DNA of 64,000 nucleotides from positions 1,751,001 to 1,815,000 of the forward strand of contig NZ_CP088247.1 of NCBI RefSeq assembly GCF_021117295.1. The letters are read 5' to 3'. Position numbers and translations under genes: made by a program. The stretch comes from Methylorubrum sp. B1-46. GTDB taxonomy: Bacteria; Pseudomonadota; Alphaproteobacteria; Rhizobiales; Beijerinckiaceae. Of the stretch, positions 10,401 to 19,077 are shown piece by piece (positions within the stretch are counted from its first letter, which is position 1; each line of letters starts with the position of its first letter). Below the pieces are notes generated by a model. That model did not search any database, was not told the DNA's origin, and saw only the letters and a program-made list of their open reading frames with translations.

Positions 10401-13400
10401 GCCGCCGACATTGATGAGGTCGTTGCTCGCCCCGCCGACGATGCCCGGCGCGCCGAACGCGAACAGCGAGGTCGAGCCGGGGTTGAGGCTGTAGTTGCCG
10501 GCGACCGTCAGCGTGCCCGGCGAATTGCCGGCCGAGACGGTGCCGCCGTTGACGGTCACCGAACCGGCGATGGTGCCGGATCCGTGCAGGGTGCCGCCGG
10601 AATTGACGATGACGCTCGCGCGGTTGCCGGCGGTGTCGCCGAAGGTGCCGTTGATCGCCAGCGTCCCGGCCTGCACGTTGGCGCTGCCGGTGAATTGGCC
10701 CGCCGGACCGTTGCTGCCGGTCAGTGTCGTGACGCCGGTGCCCGACTGGTTCAGGATCCCTGAGCCGGAGATGACGTTGGCAAAATCCAGGAGGTCCGAA
10801 CGGTTGAGCGTGAGCGTGCCGTTGGCCACGACATTGCCGGGGATCGTGCCGGCCGTGCCGCCGTCGCCGACTTGCAGGGTGGCGCCGGCATTCACCTGTG
10901 TGCCTCCGCCGTAGCTGTTGGCACCGGTCAGGACGACGCGGCCGGCCCCGCCCACGGTGAGGCCGCCGGGGCCGCCGACCACGCCGGTCAGGGTGAGCCT
11001 CGTACCCCCGTCCGGCGCCAGCGTTCCGCCCGAGGCGCCGAGGGCGAGCGCGCGGCCGGTGGTGAAGCTTGCGCCGGAGGCGAGCGTGCCGCCGCCGAAG
11101 CTCAAGCCGCCGGTCGCCGCGCCGAGGCTGGCATCGCTCGAGACGAGGACGGTGCCGCCGTTCAGCGCCGTGCCGCCGCTATAGGTGTGGGGGCCCGACA
11201 GCGTCAGAATGCCGGGGCCGACCTTGGCCAGGGACAGTGCGCCGCCGCCCGCACCGTCCTGCAGCACGATTCCCGCGGTGCTGCCGGACCCCAACGTCAG
11301 CGTCGCCGCCGTGGCGGCGGCGTTCTGGATCACGCCGCTCTGCCCCGTCAGGGTGCCGATGCCGAGCGCGTTGCCGGCGAGGCTCACGGTGCCGGCATTG
11401 CTCAGCCCGGTGAGGTCGGCCAGCGGACCGGACAGGGTGAAGCTCGCCCCGGCGGCGTTCGTCACCGACCCGGCAATCCGCCCTTGCGCCGTGACCACGG
11501 CGGCGTTCGTCAGCGCGCCGTTGACGAGGCTGCCCGGACCAAGCGCAAGGCTGCCGCCGTTGATCGTCACCGCGCCGTTCAGCGTGCCGGTATTCGTCAC
11601 CGCACCCGCCGTGCTGAACAGCGCCCCGGCGGTGCCGCGGTTGACGAAGGTGCCGCTGTTGGCGACGGGGCCATTGATGGTGCCGTCGTTGGTCGTGGAG
11701 CCGGCATTCGTGAGGCCGCCGCCCACGGTGCCCGCATTGGCGAAGCGGCCCCCGGCCCCTGTTGTCACCGAGCCCGTCAGCGCGCCGCCGGACGCGAGCG
11801 TCAGGGTGCCGCCGGCCACGTTCGTGACCCCGTTGAAGCTGTTGGCGCCCGCCAGGGTCTGGCTCCCGCCGGAGAGCACTACGTCGCCGGTCCCGGTGAT
11901 CGCGCCGGAGAACGTGCCGGAGGCGTCCGTCAGGGTCAGGCGGTTGGCGCCGAGCACCACCGTGCCAGCCTGGCCCGCGGCGGTGTCGCCCAGGCTCCGG
12001 ATGGCGGCGCCGTTGGTCAGCCCGGCGATGTCGAAGGTGGTGCCGCTGGCCAGGGCGATCCCGCTCGATGCAGCGAGGGTAGCCGAGCCCGCCAGCGCCA
12101 GCGTGCCGGCCTCGATCGTCGTCGCGCCGGTATAGCTGTTGGCGCCGGTCAGGGTCAGGGTGCCGAGTCCCGTCTTCGTCAGCCCGCCCGTGCCAGTGAG
12201 CGGTCCGCTCGCGGTCATCGCGACGCCGGTTTCCGCCCGGATTGCTCCGCCGGCCGCGCCCAGGGTGACGGTGCGGTCGGTCGAGAGGGCGGCGGTGGCC
12301 TGCAGGGTTCCGCCATTCAGCAGGATTCCGCCCGACGGCGCGCCGAGATTGGCATCCGCGCTGACCGCGAGCGTTCCGCCGAGCACCTGCCAGGGCGTCG
12401 CCGCGGGCGTCGTGCCGGTAAGCGTCCACGTGCCGGCATCGGCCTTCTGGAACACGCCGAAATTCTGGAACTGTGCGCCGATCGCCGCGGCGGAGAACGT
12501 GCCGTCGCCGGTGCCGCCGAGGATGAGCCGGTCGGCGGCGCCGAAGGCGACGACCGCCCCGTCGATCTGCGAGGTCGTGGTCAGGGTCAGGCTGTTCAGC
12601 CCGCCGGTGAAACGGATGGCCCGGCCCGTCTCCACGGCGGCGGGGCCGGTGGCGCCGGCGCCGACGGCGACGAGGCCGGAATTGACGATGGTGAGGCCGG
12701 CGCCGACGATCGCCGTCCCGCCGAGACCCCCGCTGCCCGCGGCGCCGCTCGCGCCGGAGGCTCCGGCGCCGCCGGTGATCGTCCCGAGATTGATCAGGGT
12801 GCCACCTGCGGGGGCGAGCACGCCGATCCCGCCCGCACCGCCGGCCGCGCCCGCGCCGCCGAGGCCGCCGGTCCCGCCCGCAATGCGACCGAGGGTGGTG
12901 TTGGTGAGGCGGGTGGCGCCTTCGAGCAGGAGGCCGGTGCCGCCGGTGCCACCGCTCCCGGCGAGGACGACCGCATCGAGGCCCGCTGCGGGATCCTGCG
13001 CGCCCACGGCTCCGCCCGTGCCGCCCCCGCCGCCGGTGATGAGACCGACATTGCCGAACTCGGTGCCGGTGATCTGCGCCCCGGTCCCGCCCGCACCGCC
13101 CCGGCCGCCGGCCCCGCCCCGGCTCTCCGCTGGTAAGCCGGCCCGTCCGCCGTCGCCGCCCCGTCCGCCGTCGCCGCCCCGTCCGCCGTCGCCGCCGCGG
13201 ACAGTCCCGGCATTGCCGAGGGCGGTTCCGCCGCTGATCCGCAGTCCGGTGCCGCCCGTCCCGCCGATCCCACCCGTCCCGCCGGAGGCATCGGGTGGGA
13301 TCGGTCTCTCGCCGATGCTGTCAGCGTCACCACCCGTCCCGCCGATGCCGCCGGCCCCGCCGGCCAGGATGCCGGTGTTGCTGAAGCCCTCCGCGCCGGT

Positions 13401-14546
13401 GAGCTGCGCACCGGTCCCGCCGCGGCCGCCGATGCCGCCCGTTCCACCCGTGCCGCCCGTAGCGATCGGCGCGCCCGACGGTCCCGTGATCTCGGCGAAG
13501 CCGGTTGTTCCGGCCGCGCCGCCGCCGCCGGTGCCGCCGGTGATGGCGCCGGCATTCGACAGGCTCGCGCCGGCCGGTCCGGAGAATCCCGCGCCGCCCT
13601 CGCCGGCCGCGCCGAGCGCCGTCGGTGGGGTCTGGCCAGTGAAGTTCCAGCCGCCGCCGGTTCCGCCGGCCCCGCCGAAGACCGTGCCCTCCGCCGCGTT
13701 GGTGAAGAGGCTGCGGCCGGACAGGAAGACGCCGATCCCGCCCGCGCCGCCGGCCCCCGCGATCCCGTTCAAGGCCCGCTCCGTGTTGCCGCCTTTGCCG
13801 CCGCCGCCGCCCAGGATCGCCCCGGCATTGGTGACGGCGCCGGTTCCGGCGTTGCGCAGCCCGATGCCCCCCTCGCCGCCGCCGCCGCCGGCATGCGCGT
13901 CGCCGCCCGCGCCGCCGGCCCCGCCCTGCAAGGTGGCGCCGGCCCGGTTGGTGCTTGGCCCCACGCCCGTGACGATCGCCCCCTCGCCGCCGGCTCCGCC
14001 GCCCCCGCCGCCCTGGAAGCTGCCGGGCTGTGCGGCGTCGTAGCTCGCCGCACCGCCGCCCCGGCCGCCGTTGCCGCCGGTCAGCCCCACGGCATTGTCG
14101 ATCTGCGCCTGTCCGGCGGCGCCGTTGCCGCTGGCGCCGCCCCCGCCGCCGCCTGCCCCGCTCGTGGAGAAGGGCGCATCGCCGCCGTCGCCGCCATTCG
14201 GCGAAGCGGTCGTGCCGCCGGCCCCGGCCGTGCCGCCCGGGATCGCGATCAGCGGTCCTTCGCCCTCGGGGAAGGTGTAGCCGCTCCCGCCGCTCCCGCC
14301 GGCGCGACCGGCCCCGCCGCCGCTGCCGCCCCCGCCGGCCCCGGAATTGTCGAGACTGCCCTCGGGGTCGGCGCTGCCCGCGGGCGCGTCAGTGCCGGGC
14401 CTGCCGTTGCCCAGCGTGTCGCCCGAACTCCGCCCGCCGGCCCCGCCGCTGGCCGGCCATGCCGGTGCGCCGGGGAGCAACAGGGCGAGAACGGCGCTTC
14501 CGACGAAGACGGTCGTGAGCAGCGCGTCGCGCTTATGCTGAGCCAT
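7467..14546 (-). CDS. Giant autotransporter adhesin-like protein with Gly-rich passenger
   Basis: 2,359-aa surface protein. It has a signal peptide (MAQHKRDALLTTVFVGSAVL..., cleavage near PAWPA), then about 600 residues dominated by GGxGG/GGTGG units resembling mycobacterial PGRS tracts. Next come many autotransporter-associated beta-strand repeats (GTLTLTGANSYTGATTIEAG type) and a C-terminal outer-membrane beta-barrel (from about FSGFGMAGSYSVGAQGRKAL) ending in Phe, as expected for BAM recognition. I chose ATG 14546 because it sits directly before the signal peptide; the frame extends to a TTG at 14639 encoding an unlikely basic leader. The passenger contains a long internal duplication (offset 2,049 bp) and shares modules with the second autotransporter at 28233. 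No protease motif or ligand-binding domain was recognised. Confidence 0.93.
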   Translation of the reverse strand: MAQHKRDALLTTVFVGSAVLALLLPGAPAWPASGGAGGRSSGDTLGNGRPGTDAPAGSADPEGSLDNSGAGGGGSGGGAGRAGGSGGSGYTFPEGEGPLIAIPGGTAGAGGTTASPNGGDGGDAPFSTSGAGGGGGGASGNGAAGQAQIDNAVGLTGGNGGRGGGAASYDAAQPGSFQGGGGGGAGGEGAIVTGVGPSTNRAGATLQGGAGGAGGDAHAGGGGGEGGIGLRNAGTGAVTNAGAILGGGGGKGGNTERALNGIAGAGGAGGIGVFLSGRSLFTNAAEGTVFGGAGGTGGGWNFTGQTPPTALGAAGEGGAGFSGPAGASLSNAGAITGGTGGGGAAGTTGFAEITGPSGAPIATGGTGGTGGIGGRGGTGAQLTGAEGFSNTGILAGGAGGIGGTGGDADSIGERPIPPDASGGTGGIGGTGGTGLRISGGTALGNAGTVRGGDGGRGGDGGRGGDGGRAGLPAESRGGAGGRGGAGGTGAQITGTEFGNVGLITGGGGGTGGAVGAQDPAAGLDAVVLAGSGGTGGTGLLLEGATRLTNTTLGRIAGGTGGLGGAGAAGGAGGIGVLAPAGGTLINLGTITGGAGASGASGAAGSGGLGGTAIVGAGLTIVNSGLVAVGAGATGPAAVETGRAIRFTGGLNSLTLTTTSQIDGAVVAFGAADRLILGGTGDGTFSAAAIGAQFQNFGVFQKADAGTWTLTGTTPAATPWQVLGGTLAVSADANLGAPSGGILLNGGTLQATAALSTDRTVTLGAAGGAIRAETGVAMTASGPLTGTGGLTKTGLGTLTLTGANSYTGATTIEAGTLALAGSATLAASSGIALASGTTFDIAGLTNGAAIRSLGDTAAGQAGTVVLGANRLTLTDASGTFSGAITGTGDVVLSGGSQTLAGANSFNGVTNVAGGTLTLASGGALTGSVTTGAGGRFANAGTVGGGLTNAGSTTNDGTINGPVANSGTFVNRGTAGALFSTAGAVTNTGTLNGAVTINGGSLALGPGSLVNGALTNAAVVTAQGRIAGSVTNAAGASFTLSGPLADLTGLSNAGTVSLAGNALGIGTLTGQSGVIQNAAATAATLTLGSGSTAGIVLQDGAGGGALSLAKVGPGILTLSGPHTYSGGTALNGGTVLVSSDASLGAATGGLSFGGGTLASGASFTTGRALALGASGGTLAPDGGTRLTLTGVVGGPGGLTVGGAGRVVLTGANSYGGGTQVNAGATLQVGDGGTAGTIPGNVVANGTLTLNRSDLLDFANVISGSGILNQSGTGVTTLTGSNGPAGQFTGSANVQAGTLAINGTFGDTAGNRASVIVNSGGTLHGSGTIAGSVTVNGGTVSAGNSPGTLTVAGNYSLNPGSTSLFAFGAPGIVGGASNDLINVGGNLGLGGTLSLVSAAGATAPPVSGAYRLFNYGGTVSGAFAGVTTPGAGTSALVYTDIPNQVNVLVTNGNQSVQLWDGADTTGAAAGAQGGAGTWSAGGTNWTRLPGGQINDLWRSGVGLFGGSAGTVTVAGTQAVQGLQFTSEGYRLAGPGALLLTGDPFSTPSQSFVTVDAGVSATIATGLNGGAGIGLRKLGSGTLTLAGAGTFTGATTVEAGTLALAAGGSLAGSVATGAGGRFANAGAVGGSLTNAGSTINDGTINGAVANSGTFLNRGTAGALTSNAGAVTNTGTLNGAVTISGGSLALGSGNLVNGALTNAATVTAQGRIAGPVTNAAGASLTLSGPLADLTSLTNAGTVSLAGNALGIGTLTGQGGVIQNGAATAAILTLGAGSTDGTVLQDGAGGGALSLAKVGAGTLALTGASTFGGGTTVAGGTLALGGPGSAGSGAIALDSGTRLAFLGSGYTVENAIRLANPGLATIDSGPGTIALSGPISGPGSLEKAGLGTLVVSGTGSYASATAVTAGILQVDGALTGSSILTVGPGAGLTGTGWVGALTVQSGGFVAPGNAANPTGTLTAEGPVVLGSGSTLATTLSLTAASRLVTPSSATIASGGILQITPSTLAYTTPVRLPILVASAGLTGQFTTVTFTAPVRGLQPVVGYDANSAYLQFGETEPGRPTEPGPDLTSAIAAAQGLARDRFGAFVTQRILGSVLTGFNQQISCGDCFSGFGMAGSYSVGAQGRKALSDELIAIGGFAYTGYDSGRVRVSGGPIFAGLLRYDPAGLGSARPFVDVGGLFAPSQTTTYSRSYTFGTMAGQGTGRVSTLGGSVFGRVGYVARLSPQDEVAAAVEYSRGWQFAGAYTEGLLAPNPYALASRGGTDIINIAKIGGQYTRLFGTAIETQVNLGVAHGFGLKSGLNGTVADVPFTTPIKDLTWVEYGARISYRLQQDLALDGFILGTLGPQPVGDTIHGGASVRYAF
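9171..11782 (-). repeat. 563-bp direct duplication inside the first autotransporter gene
   Basis: The segments 9171-9733 and 11220-11782 are near-identical with a constant offset of 2,049 bp and no visible length change. They encode successive TNAG/NTGTL-type beta-helix units (e.g. LTNAATVTAQGRIAG). Such in-frame repeats allow length variation by recombination. Confidence 0.85.
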
Positions 14547-15099
14547 GCCCCCAAACCCCGTCCCGCGCGTGCCCCGAGGCCGTCGGCCCCACCATCGCGC
14601 TTTTTCAATCGCGGGCCGGGTCCGAGCCTTATTTTTCAATTTGTCTCACGCATAGCCGATGCTTCCATCGACGGGCCGGCCCCATTGATTGCGCATCAAC
14701 GAGTCCGAACCTGCGCGCACCGGCAGAAAGCTTGTCCTGATCGGGACTGCCCTTGCGCGGAGGCAGACCTTCCCGCGGCATGATTAGGCCTTTGTTGTTT
14801 TGCCGGGTAGGCTGCTCACGAACGATACCGTCTCGCTCCCCTTCCATGAAGCCGAATAGTGCCGCTGACCCTCGTCTTCCGCAGGCAAACCGAGCGAGAA
14901 GGACGCAAGGTGTGTGTCTTCCGCAACAGGCTGCGAGAGTGTTCTGGAAGGGTGGTGGACGGGCGGGCCATCCTGACGATGGTCGCCCGGCCGCGATTCG
15001 CCGGGGCTGGCCTCGGCGGCGCGGGCAAGCCCCGGCACGGACAGCGAGTCCCGGCACGGACGACAAGCCCCGATCGGACGGGGAGAGGGGAATGGACGG
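14547..15099. other. Divergent intergenic region between autotransporter and glycosyltransferase
   Basis: 553 bp holding the promoters of two divergent genes. AT-richer runs occur at 14625-14660 and 14785-14815. No convincing gene or perfect operator palindrome was seen. Confidence 0.4.
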
Positions 15100-17052
15100 A
15101 TGCCGACGATCGGCCTGTGCATGATTGTCAGGGACGAGGCGCATGTCGTGGAGCGCTGCCTCGACAGCGTCCGGCCCCTGATCGACGGCGCCGTCATCGT
15201 CGATACCGGCTCGCGCGACGGAACGCCGGAGATCGTGCGGGCCTATCTCGACCGCCACGGGCTTCCCGGTGCGGTGCTCGAACAGCCGTGGCAGGATTTC
15301 GCCCACAACCGCAGCGCGGCATTGGCGGCCCTCCGTGAGGACGCGACCATCGAGTACGCCCTGGTGATCGATGCCGACGACCGGCTCGCCTTCGCGGCCG
15401 GCTTCGACCCGGCGGCCTTCAAGGCCGGCCTCACCGCGGATGTCTACGACCTCGACATCCATCACGGGGGAACGGTCTACCGCCGGCCGCAACTGTTCTC
15501 GAACCGCCTCGCCTTCCGCTACCGCTCGGTCCTGCACGAGTTCCTCGAGGTTCCAGTCACCGCGCGGTCGCATGGCGTGGCGGCGGGGCTCTCCATCGTC
15601 TACGGCGGCGACGGCGCGCGCTCGTGCGATCCGCAGAAGTTCGCGCGGGACGCCGCCCTTCTGGAGGCGGCGCTGGCGGGCGAGGCCGATCCGTTCCTGC
15701 GCGCCCGCTACACCTTCTATCTCGCCCAGAGTTTGCGCGATTCCGGGCAGTTCGAGCGGGCGATCGAGGCCTATCGCGCGCGGGCCGAACTCGGCTTCTG
15801 GGATCAGGAGGTGTTCGAGAGCTTGCTCAACGCCGGCAAGCTGATGGCGCGGCTGGGGGAGGCGACAGAGGATGTCCTGGCCGTGCTCGAACGCGCGAGC
15901 GCGACCGTGCCGGAGCGCGCCGAGGCGCTGCACGCCGCGGCCCTGATCTGTCGGCAGCGCGGCGCGTGGGCGCCGGGCCTCGCGGCCGCGGAGCGCGGGC
16001 TCGGTCTTCCCTTGCCGGAGGCCGGCCTGTTCCTCCAGCCCTGGATCTACGCGATCGGCCTGCTCGACGAGTTCGCGGTCAACGCCTACTGGGCGGGCCG
16101 CGACATGGATTGCCTCGTCGCCTGCGCGATCCTCCTGGCGCGCGACGACCTCGATGCCCCGAGCCGCGCGCGCGTGCGGGCCAACCGCGACTACGCCGAG
16201 GACCGCTTGCGGGCGCGCGCTTCCCTCTGGACCGGGACGCTGAAGGACGGCGCCCCTCGGATCGCCGTGGTGACGGCCTACCGCGGGGACGATGCCGAGA
16301 CGCTGCGGCGCTGCATCGCTTCGGTGGCGGGCCAGAGCGTGGCGGTGGACCACATCCTGATCGCGGACGGCCCGCCGCAGGAGGTGCTGGATCAGGACCT
16401 CGCCGCCGGGGTGGCCGACCACATCCGCCTCGGCGGCACGGGCGAGGCGCACGGACGCGCGGCCTGGGCGGCCGGCGGCCTGCTCGCCGCCGCGCGGGGC
16501 TATACGGCGATCGGCTTCCTCGATGCCGCAAGCTGGTACGATCCGGACCATATCGAGCGCTGCCTCGTCGCGGCCCTGCGCGTCGGGTTCGAGCGCTGCG
16601 GGCTCGTCACGGCCTCCCGCCGGCTCCGGCGGCCCGATCTCAGCGTCATGCCGCTTCCCGAGGAACACCCGGACCGCTTCGTCGATGCGAGCGGCTACCT
16701 GTTCCTGCCGGCGGGCTTTCACCTGTTCGGGCATTGGGCGCTGACGCCGGGGCCGCTGGCCGAGATCGACGACCGCCTGTTCCTGCTCGCGGCGAAGGCG
16801 AGCGGCCTTGCCGTCGGCCGGACCCGCTCGGCGACGCTCAACGGCATCGCGACCTACGCGGCAGCCTATCGGGACCTGGGCGAGACGCCGCCGGTCGGCG
16901 CCCGGGACAAGCCCGATCACGCCCGCTTCCGGGCCTGGATCGAGGCCCTGCCGCCGGAGGCGATCGCCACCCTCCGGCACCGGATCGGGGCCGATCCGCG
17001 CGACCTCTACCGGGCCGGTTCTCCCTTCGCGGCAAGCGCCGAGGTTCAGTAG
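15100..17052 (+). CDS. Bifunctional/two-domain glycosyltransferase with TPR-like middle
   Basis: 650-aa cytosolic protein. Residues 1 to about 180 are a family 2 glycosyltransferase domain (IGLCMIVRDEAHVVERCLDS, VIVDTGSRDGTPEIV, acidic motif VIDADDRLAF). Residues about 190-310 form helical TPR-like repeats (RYTFYLAQSLRDSGQFERAI). Residues about 385-560 are a second nucleotide-sugar-transferase-like domain (RIAVVTAYRGDDAETLRRCI, GFLDAASWYDPDHIERCL). The start has a strong GGGAGAGGGG 9 nt upstream. It is divergent from the giant autotransporter, so glycosylation of that surface protein or of an envelope polymer is an attractive inference without direct evidence. Confidence 0.85.
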   Translation: MPTIGLCMIVRDEAHVVERCLDSVRPLIDGAVIVDTGSRDGTPEIVRAYLDRHGLPGAVLEQPWQDFAHNRSAALAALREDATIEYALVIDADDRLAFAAGFDPAAFKAGLTADVYDLDIHHGGTVYRRPQLFSNRLAFRYRSVLHEFLEVPVTARSHGVAAGLSIVYGGDGARSCDPQKFARDAALLEAALAGEADPFLRARYTFYLAQSLRDSGQFERAIEAYRARAELGFWDQEVFESLLNAGKLMARLGEATEDVLAVLERASATVPERAEALHAAALICRQRGAWAPGLAAAERGLGLPLPEAGLFLQPWIYAIGLLDEFAVNAYWAGRDMDCLVACAILLARDDLDAPSRARVRANRDYAEDRLRARASLWTGTLKDGAPRIAVVTAYRGDDAETLRRCIASVAGQSVAVDHILIADGPPQEVLDQDLAAGVADHIRLGGTGEAHGRAAWAAGGLLAAARGYTAIGFLDAASWYDPDHIERCLVAALRVGFERCGLVTASRRLRRPDLSVMPLPEEHPDRFVDASGYLFLPAGFHLFGHWALTPGPLAEIDDRLFLLAAKASGLAVGRTRSATLNGIATYAAAYRDLGETPPVGARDKPDHARFRAWIEALPPEAIATLRHRIGADPRDLYRAGSPFAASAEVQ

Positions 17053-17189
17053 ATCCCGCGTCCCGGTCGGAGATGGACAGTGCGAAGGGGGCCTGCGGAC
17101 GGGCCGTCGATTTGCAACAGCGCCGCGAAAAGCTGCCAATAGAGTTGCCGCCGCCGCCGGTTTCGCGTCTACGATGGGGCGATTGCCCG

Positions 17190-17906
17190 ATGGACTGCCC
17201 CGCGATGCGCCTCGTCAGACGGATCTGTTTCGCCGGCTTGGCCGGCGGCCTCGCGCTGAGCCTGCCGGCCTCGGCCCAGCAGATCGGCGCGACGACGGTG
17301 GTGAAGAACGACGTGTCCCGCCTGAAGGGGGCGCAGAAGAACAGCCTCGCCGCGGGCGATACGGTGTTCCGCGACGAGGCGGTGCAGACCGGCGCCGACA
17401 GCCTCGCCAAGATCGTCTTCCTGGACCAGACCAACCTCTCGATCGGGCCGAATGCGCGCATCGCCCTCAACCAGTACGTTTATTCGGAGGAGCGGCCGGC
17501 GGGGAAGGTGGCGCTCAACCTGTTGAAGGGCACCTACCGCTTCGTCACCGGCGACCTCGACAAGAAGGCCTACGAGATCAAGACGCCCGTCGCGACGATC
17601 GGCGTCCGCGGGACGGTGTTCGACGTCTGGACCACCGGCGCACGCTCGGTCATCACCCTCACCGAGGGCGAGGTTCGGGTCTGCACCCGCAAGGCGAGCC
17701 CGCAGGCCTGCCTCACCCTCGACCAGCCCGGTGCCGTCGCCATCGTGACCGCCGGCGGCGTGACCTCCGGCCCGCCCGGCGCCGCGACGCGCTTCGGCTT
17801 CAACGGCTATTGCGGCGCCAATCCCGGCCTGTGCACGCCGACCCGCTTCTCGGAGGGAGGCGGCGTTCCGCAACCGGCCGCCTTCGCCGCTCTGTGCGGC
17901 CGCTGA
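17190..17906 (+). CDS. Exported FecR-domain protein
   Basis: 238-aa periplasmic protein: signal peptide (LVRRICFAGLAGGLALSLPASA), then a FecR domain (LSIGPNARIALNQYVYSE, GTYRFVTGDLDKKAYEIKTP, ATIGVRGTVFDVW, SVITLTEGEVRVC). Unlike true FecR it has no N-terminal cytoplasmic anti-sigma part, so it is the secreted-FecR type often found near CHASE2 cyclases and surface proteins. Four Cys in the C-terminal half may form disulfides. The start is ambiguous: ATG 17190 (GGGGC upstream) or ATG 17205. Confidence 0.85.
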   Translation: MDCPAMRLVRRICFAGLAGGLALSLPASAQQIGATTVVKNDVSRLKGAQKNSLAAGDTVFRDEAVQTGADSLAKIVFLDQTNLSIGPNARIALNQYVYSEERPAGKVALNLLKGTYRFVTGDLDKKAYEIKTPVATIGVRGTVFDVWTTGARSVITLTEGEVRVCTRKASPQACLTLDQPGAVAIVTAGGVTSGPPGAATRFGFNGYCGANPGLCTPTRFSEGGGVPQPAAFAALCGR

Positions 17907-18042
17907 GGCCCATCCCGAGCCCGAGCGGCCTGGGAAGGCTCCGATTCGGCTTCGAGCGAGGCCGTTGTGGGACGTGCTCGCGAGGCCACGACCGTTCACG
18001 GCTCACGTGCCGATCCGGCCCCAACTGCGTGCTGCCGAGGGC

Positions 18043-18153
18043 CTATGCCGCCCAAGCGAGAATCAGCACGCCGCTGAGGAACATGGCATAGGTCGCAAGC
18101 AGCGCGGAAATCTCACGGTGCTTGGACACGACGGCGCGGGAGACGGACAGCAT
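18043..18153 (-). CDS. 36-aa single-pass membrane protein
   Basis: Short frame encoding a basic N-terminal helix (SVSRAVVSKHREISALL) followed by one hydrophobic segment (ATYAMFLSGVLILAWAA) to the stop. The amphipathic-then-hydrophobic layout is like many small inner-membrane proteins. A TTG four codons upstream is an alternative start, and no strong ribosome-binding site is visible. Unrecognised; listed because the composition is not what random GC-rich sequence gives. Confidence 0.4.
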   Translation of the reverse strand: MLSVSRAVVSKHREISALLATYAMFLSGVLILAWAA

Positions 18154-18489
18154 GACGGTGATCAATCACGAGGTGACCGGATCAGCCTGATAGCCAAACC
18201 TTGACGGATTTGGAGAGGTTTGACGCCGGTTTCGCAGGAAAAGACGAGGTGTTGCGCGCCGGAGACTCGTCCAGGCGGCGTAACCCGCCGCGCGCGCAAG
18301 TCTTACCCCTGTGCCCGCTTGCGTTGTCCTCCGTCGAGGTCGGGAATGGACGATCCGGGCCCGCCCAACGAAAAGTAAGGCCGCCGCGGCGCGCACCGGA
18401 GAACGGTGCGATTCCAGACAGAGCCCGAACAACGGAGTTCAGGCCGGGTTGCTCCTACAGAGACCGACAGGAACTGTACTGGAGCCGCC
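18154..18489. other. Intergenic, no gene seen
   Basis: 336 bp upstream of the small secreted protein gene. No supported coding frame or strong hairpin. Confidence 0.4.
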
Positions 18490-18771
18490 ATGAAGAACCC
18501 ACACACGATCACTTGCGTGATCGGCTTCGCGCTTGCCGCCGTCGCCTGCTTGCCTGCCACCGCTCAGCCTCGGCAAGGATCGGGCGTGATCGTGACGGAG
18601 GACGGCAGCGTCACCGGCGGCCGCGACCGCGGCGTGTCGATCTCGCGTGGCGCCACGGGCGCCGACACCATCACCAACAACGCGGCCGCCGGCGGCAACG
18701 CCAACCAGCCCGAGCGCGCCGTTCCCCAGGGCAGTGCCGGCGGCGGAAGCGGTAACGGCCCGGGCCAGTAG
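18490..18771 (+). CDS. Small secreted Gly/Asn-rich protein
   Basis: 93 aa with a clear signal peptide (ITCVIGFALAAVACLPATA, cleavage near ATAQP) and a mature low-complexity part (GVIVTEDGSVTGGRDRG, NNAAAGGNANQPE, GGGSGNGPGQ). GGAG lies just before the ATG, and a terminator-like hairpin follows at 18802. Family unknown; likely periplasmic or extracellular. Confidence 0.7.
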   Translation: MKNPHTITCVIGFALAAVACLPATAQPRQGSGVIVTEDGSVTGGRDRGVSISRGATGADTITNNAAAGGNANQPERAVPQGSAGGGSGNGPGQ

Positions 18772-18801
18772 GCCGCCGCGATCCTCCGTCGCGATCCTCG
18801 G

Positions 18802-18832
18802 CCCCGCCCGGTTCCGCCGGTGCGGGGTTTTT
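18802..18832 (+). terminator. Rho-independent terminator
   Basis: CCCCGC (18802-18807) pairs with GCGGGG (18822-18827), followed by TTTTT. It lies 30 nt after the small secreted protein stop. Confidence 0.7.
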
Positions 18833-19077
18833 CGTGTCCGGCCCCCTGTGAACGGTCAACGGGCCTCCGGCCCGTCGAAGCGAGGCCGTTGCCTTTTCCG
18901 GCACGGACGTTTCGTGCCGCTGGATCTGCGGTCCCGGCCTGTGGTGTAACGGCTCGCGCCCGAAGCGTTCGGGCGCTTCGGTCCGGACCCGACGGATCGC
19001 TTCGCCGAGGGTCGGGCCGCGCGTTCTCTCAGGCCTGCGAATGACGACGGGCTCGGGGAACGGTCGAGGGAGTATCC

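Noticed and set aside
10872..14043. Long plus-strand frames over the first autotransporter (Pro-rich and Ala/Arg-rich)
   Set aside because: Reverse-complement images of the Gly-rich passenger repeats; no independent signals.
14547..14639. Upstream TTG start for the first autotransporter
   Set aside because: Adds a basic, W/R-rich leader with no ribosome-binding site ahead of a standard signal peptide beginning at ATG 14546.
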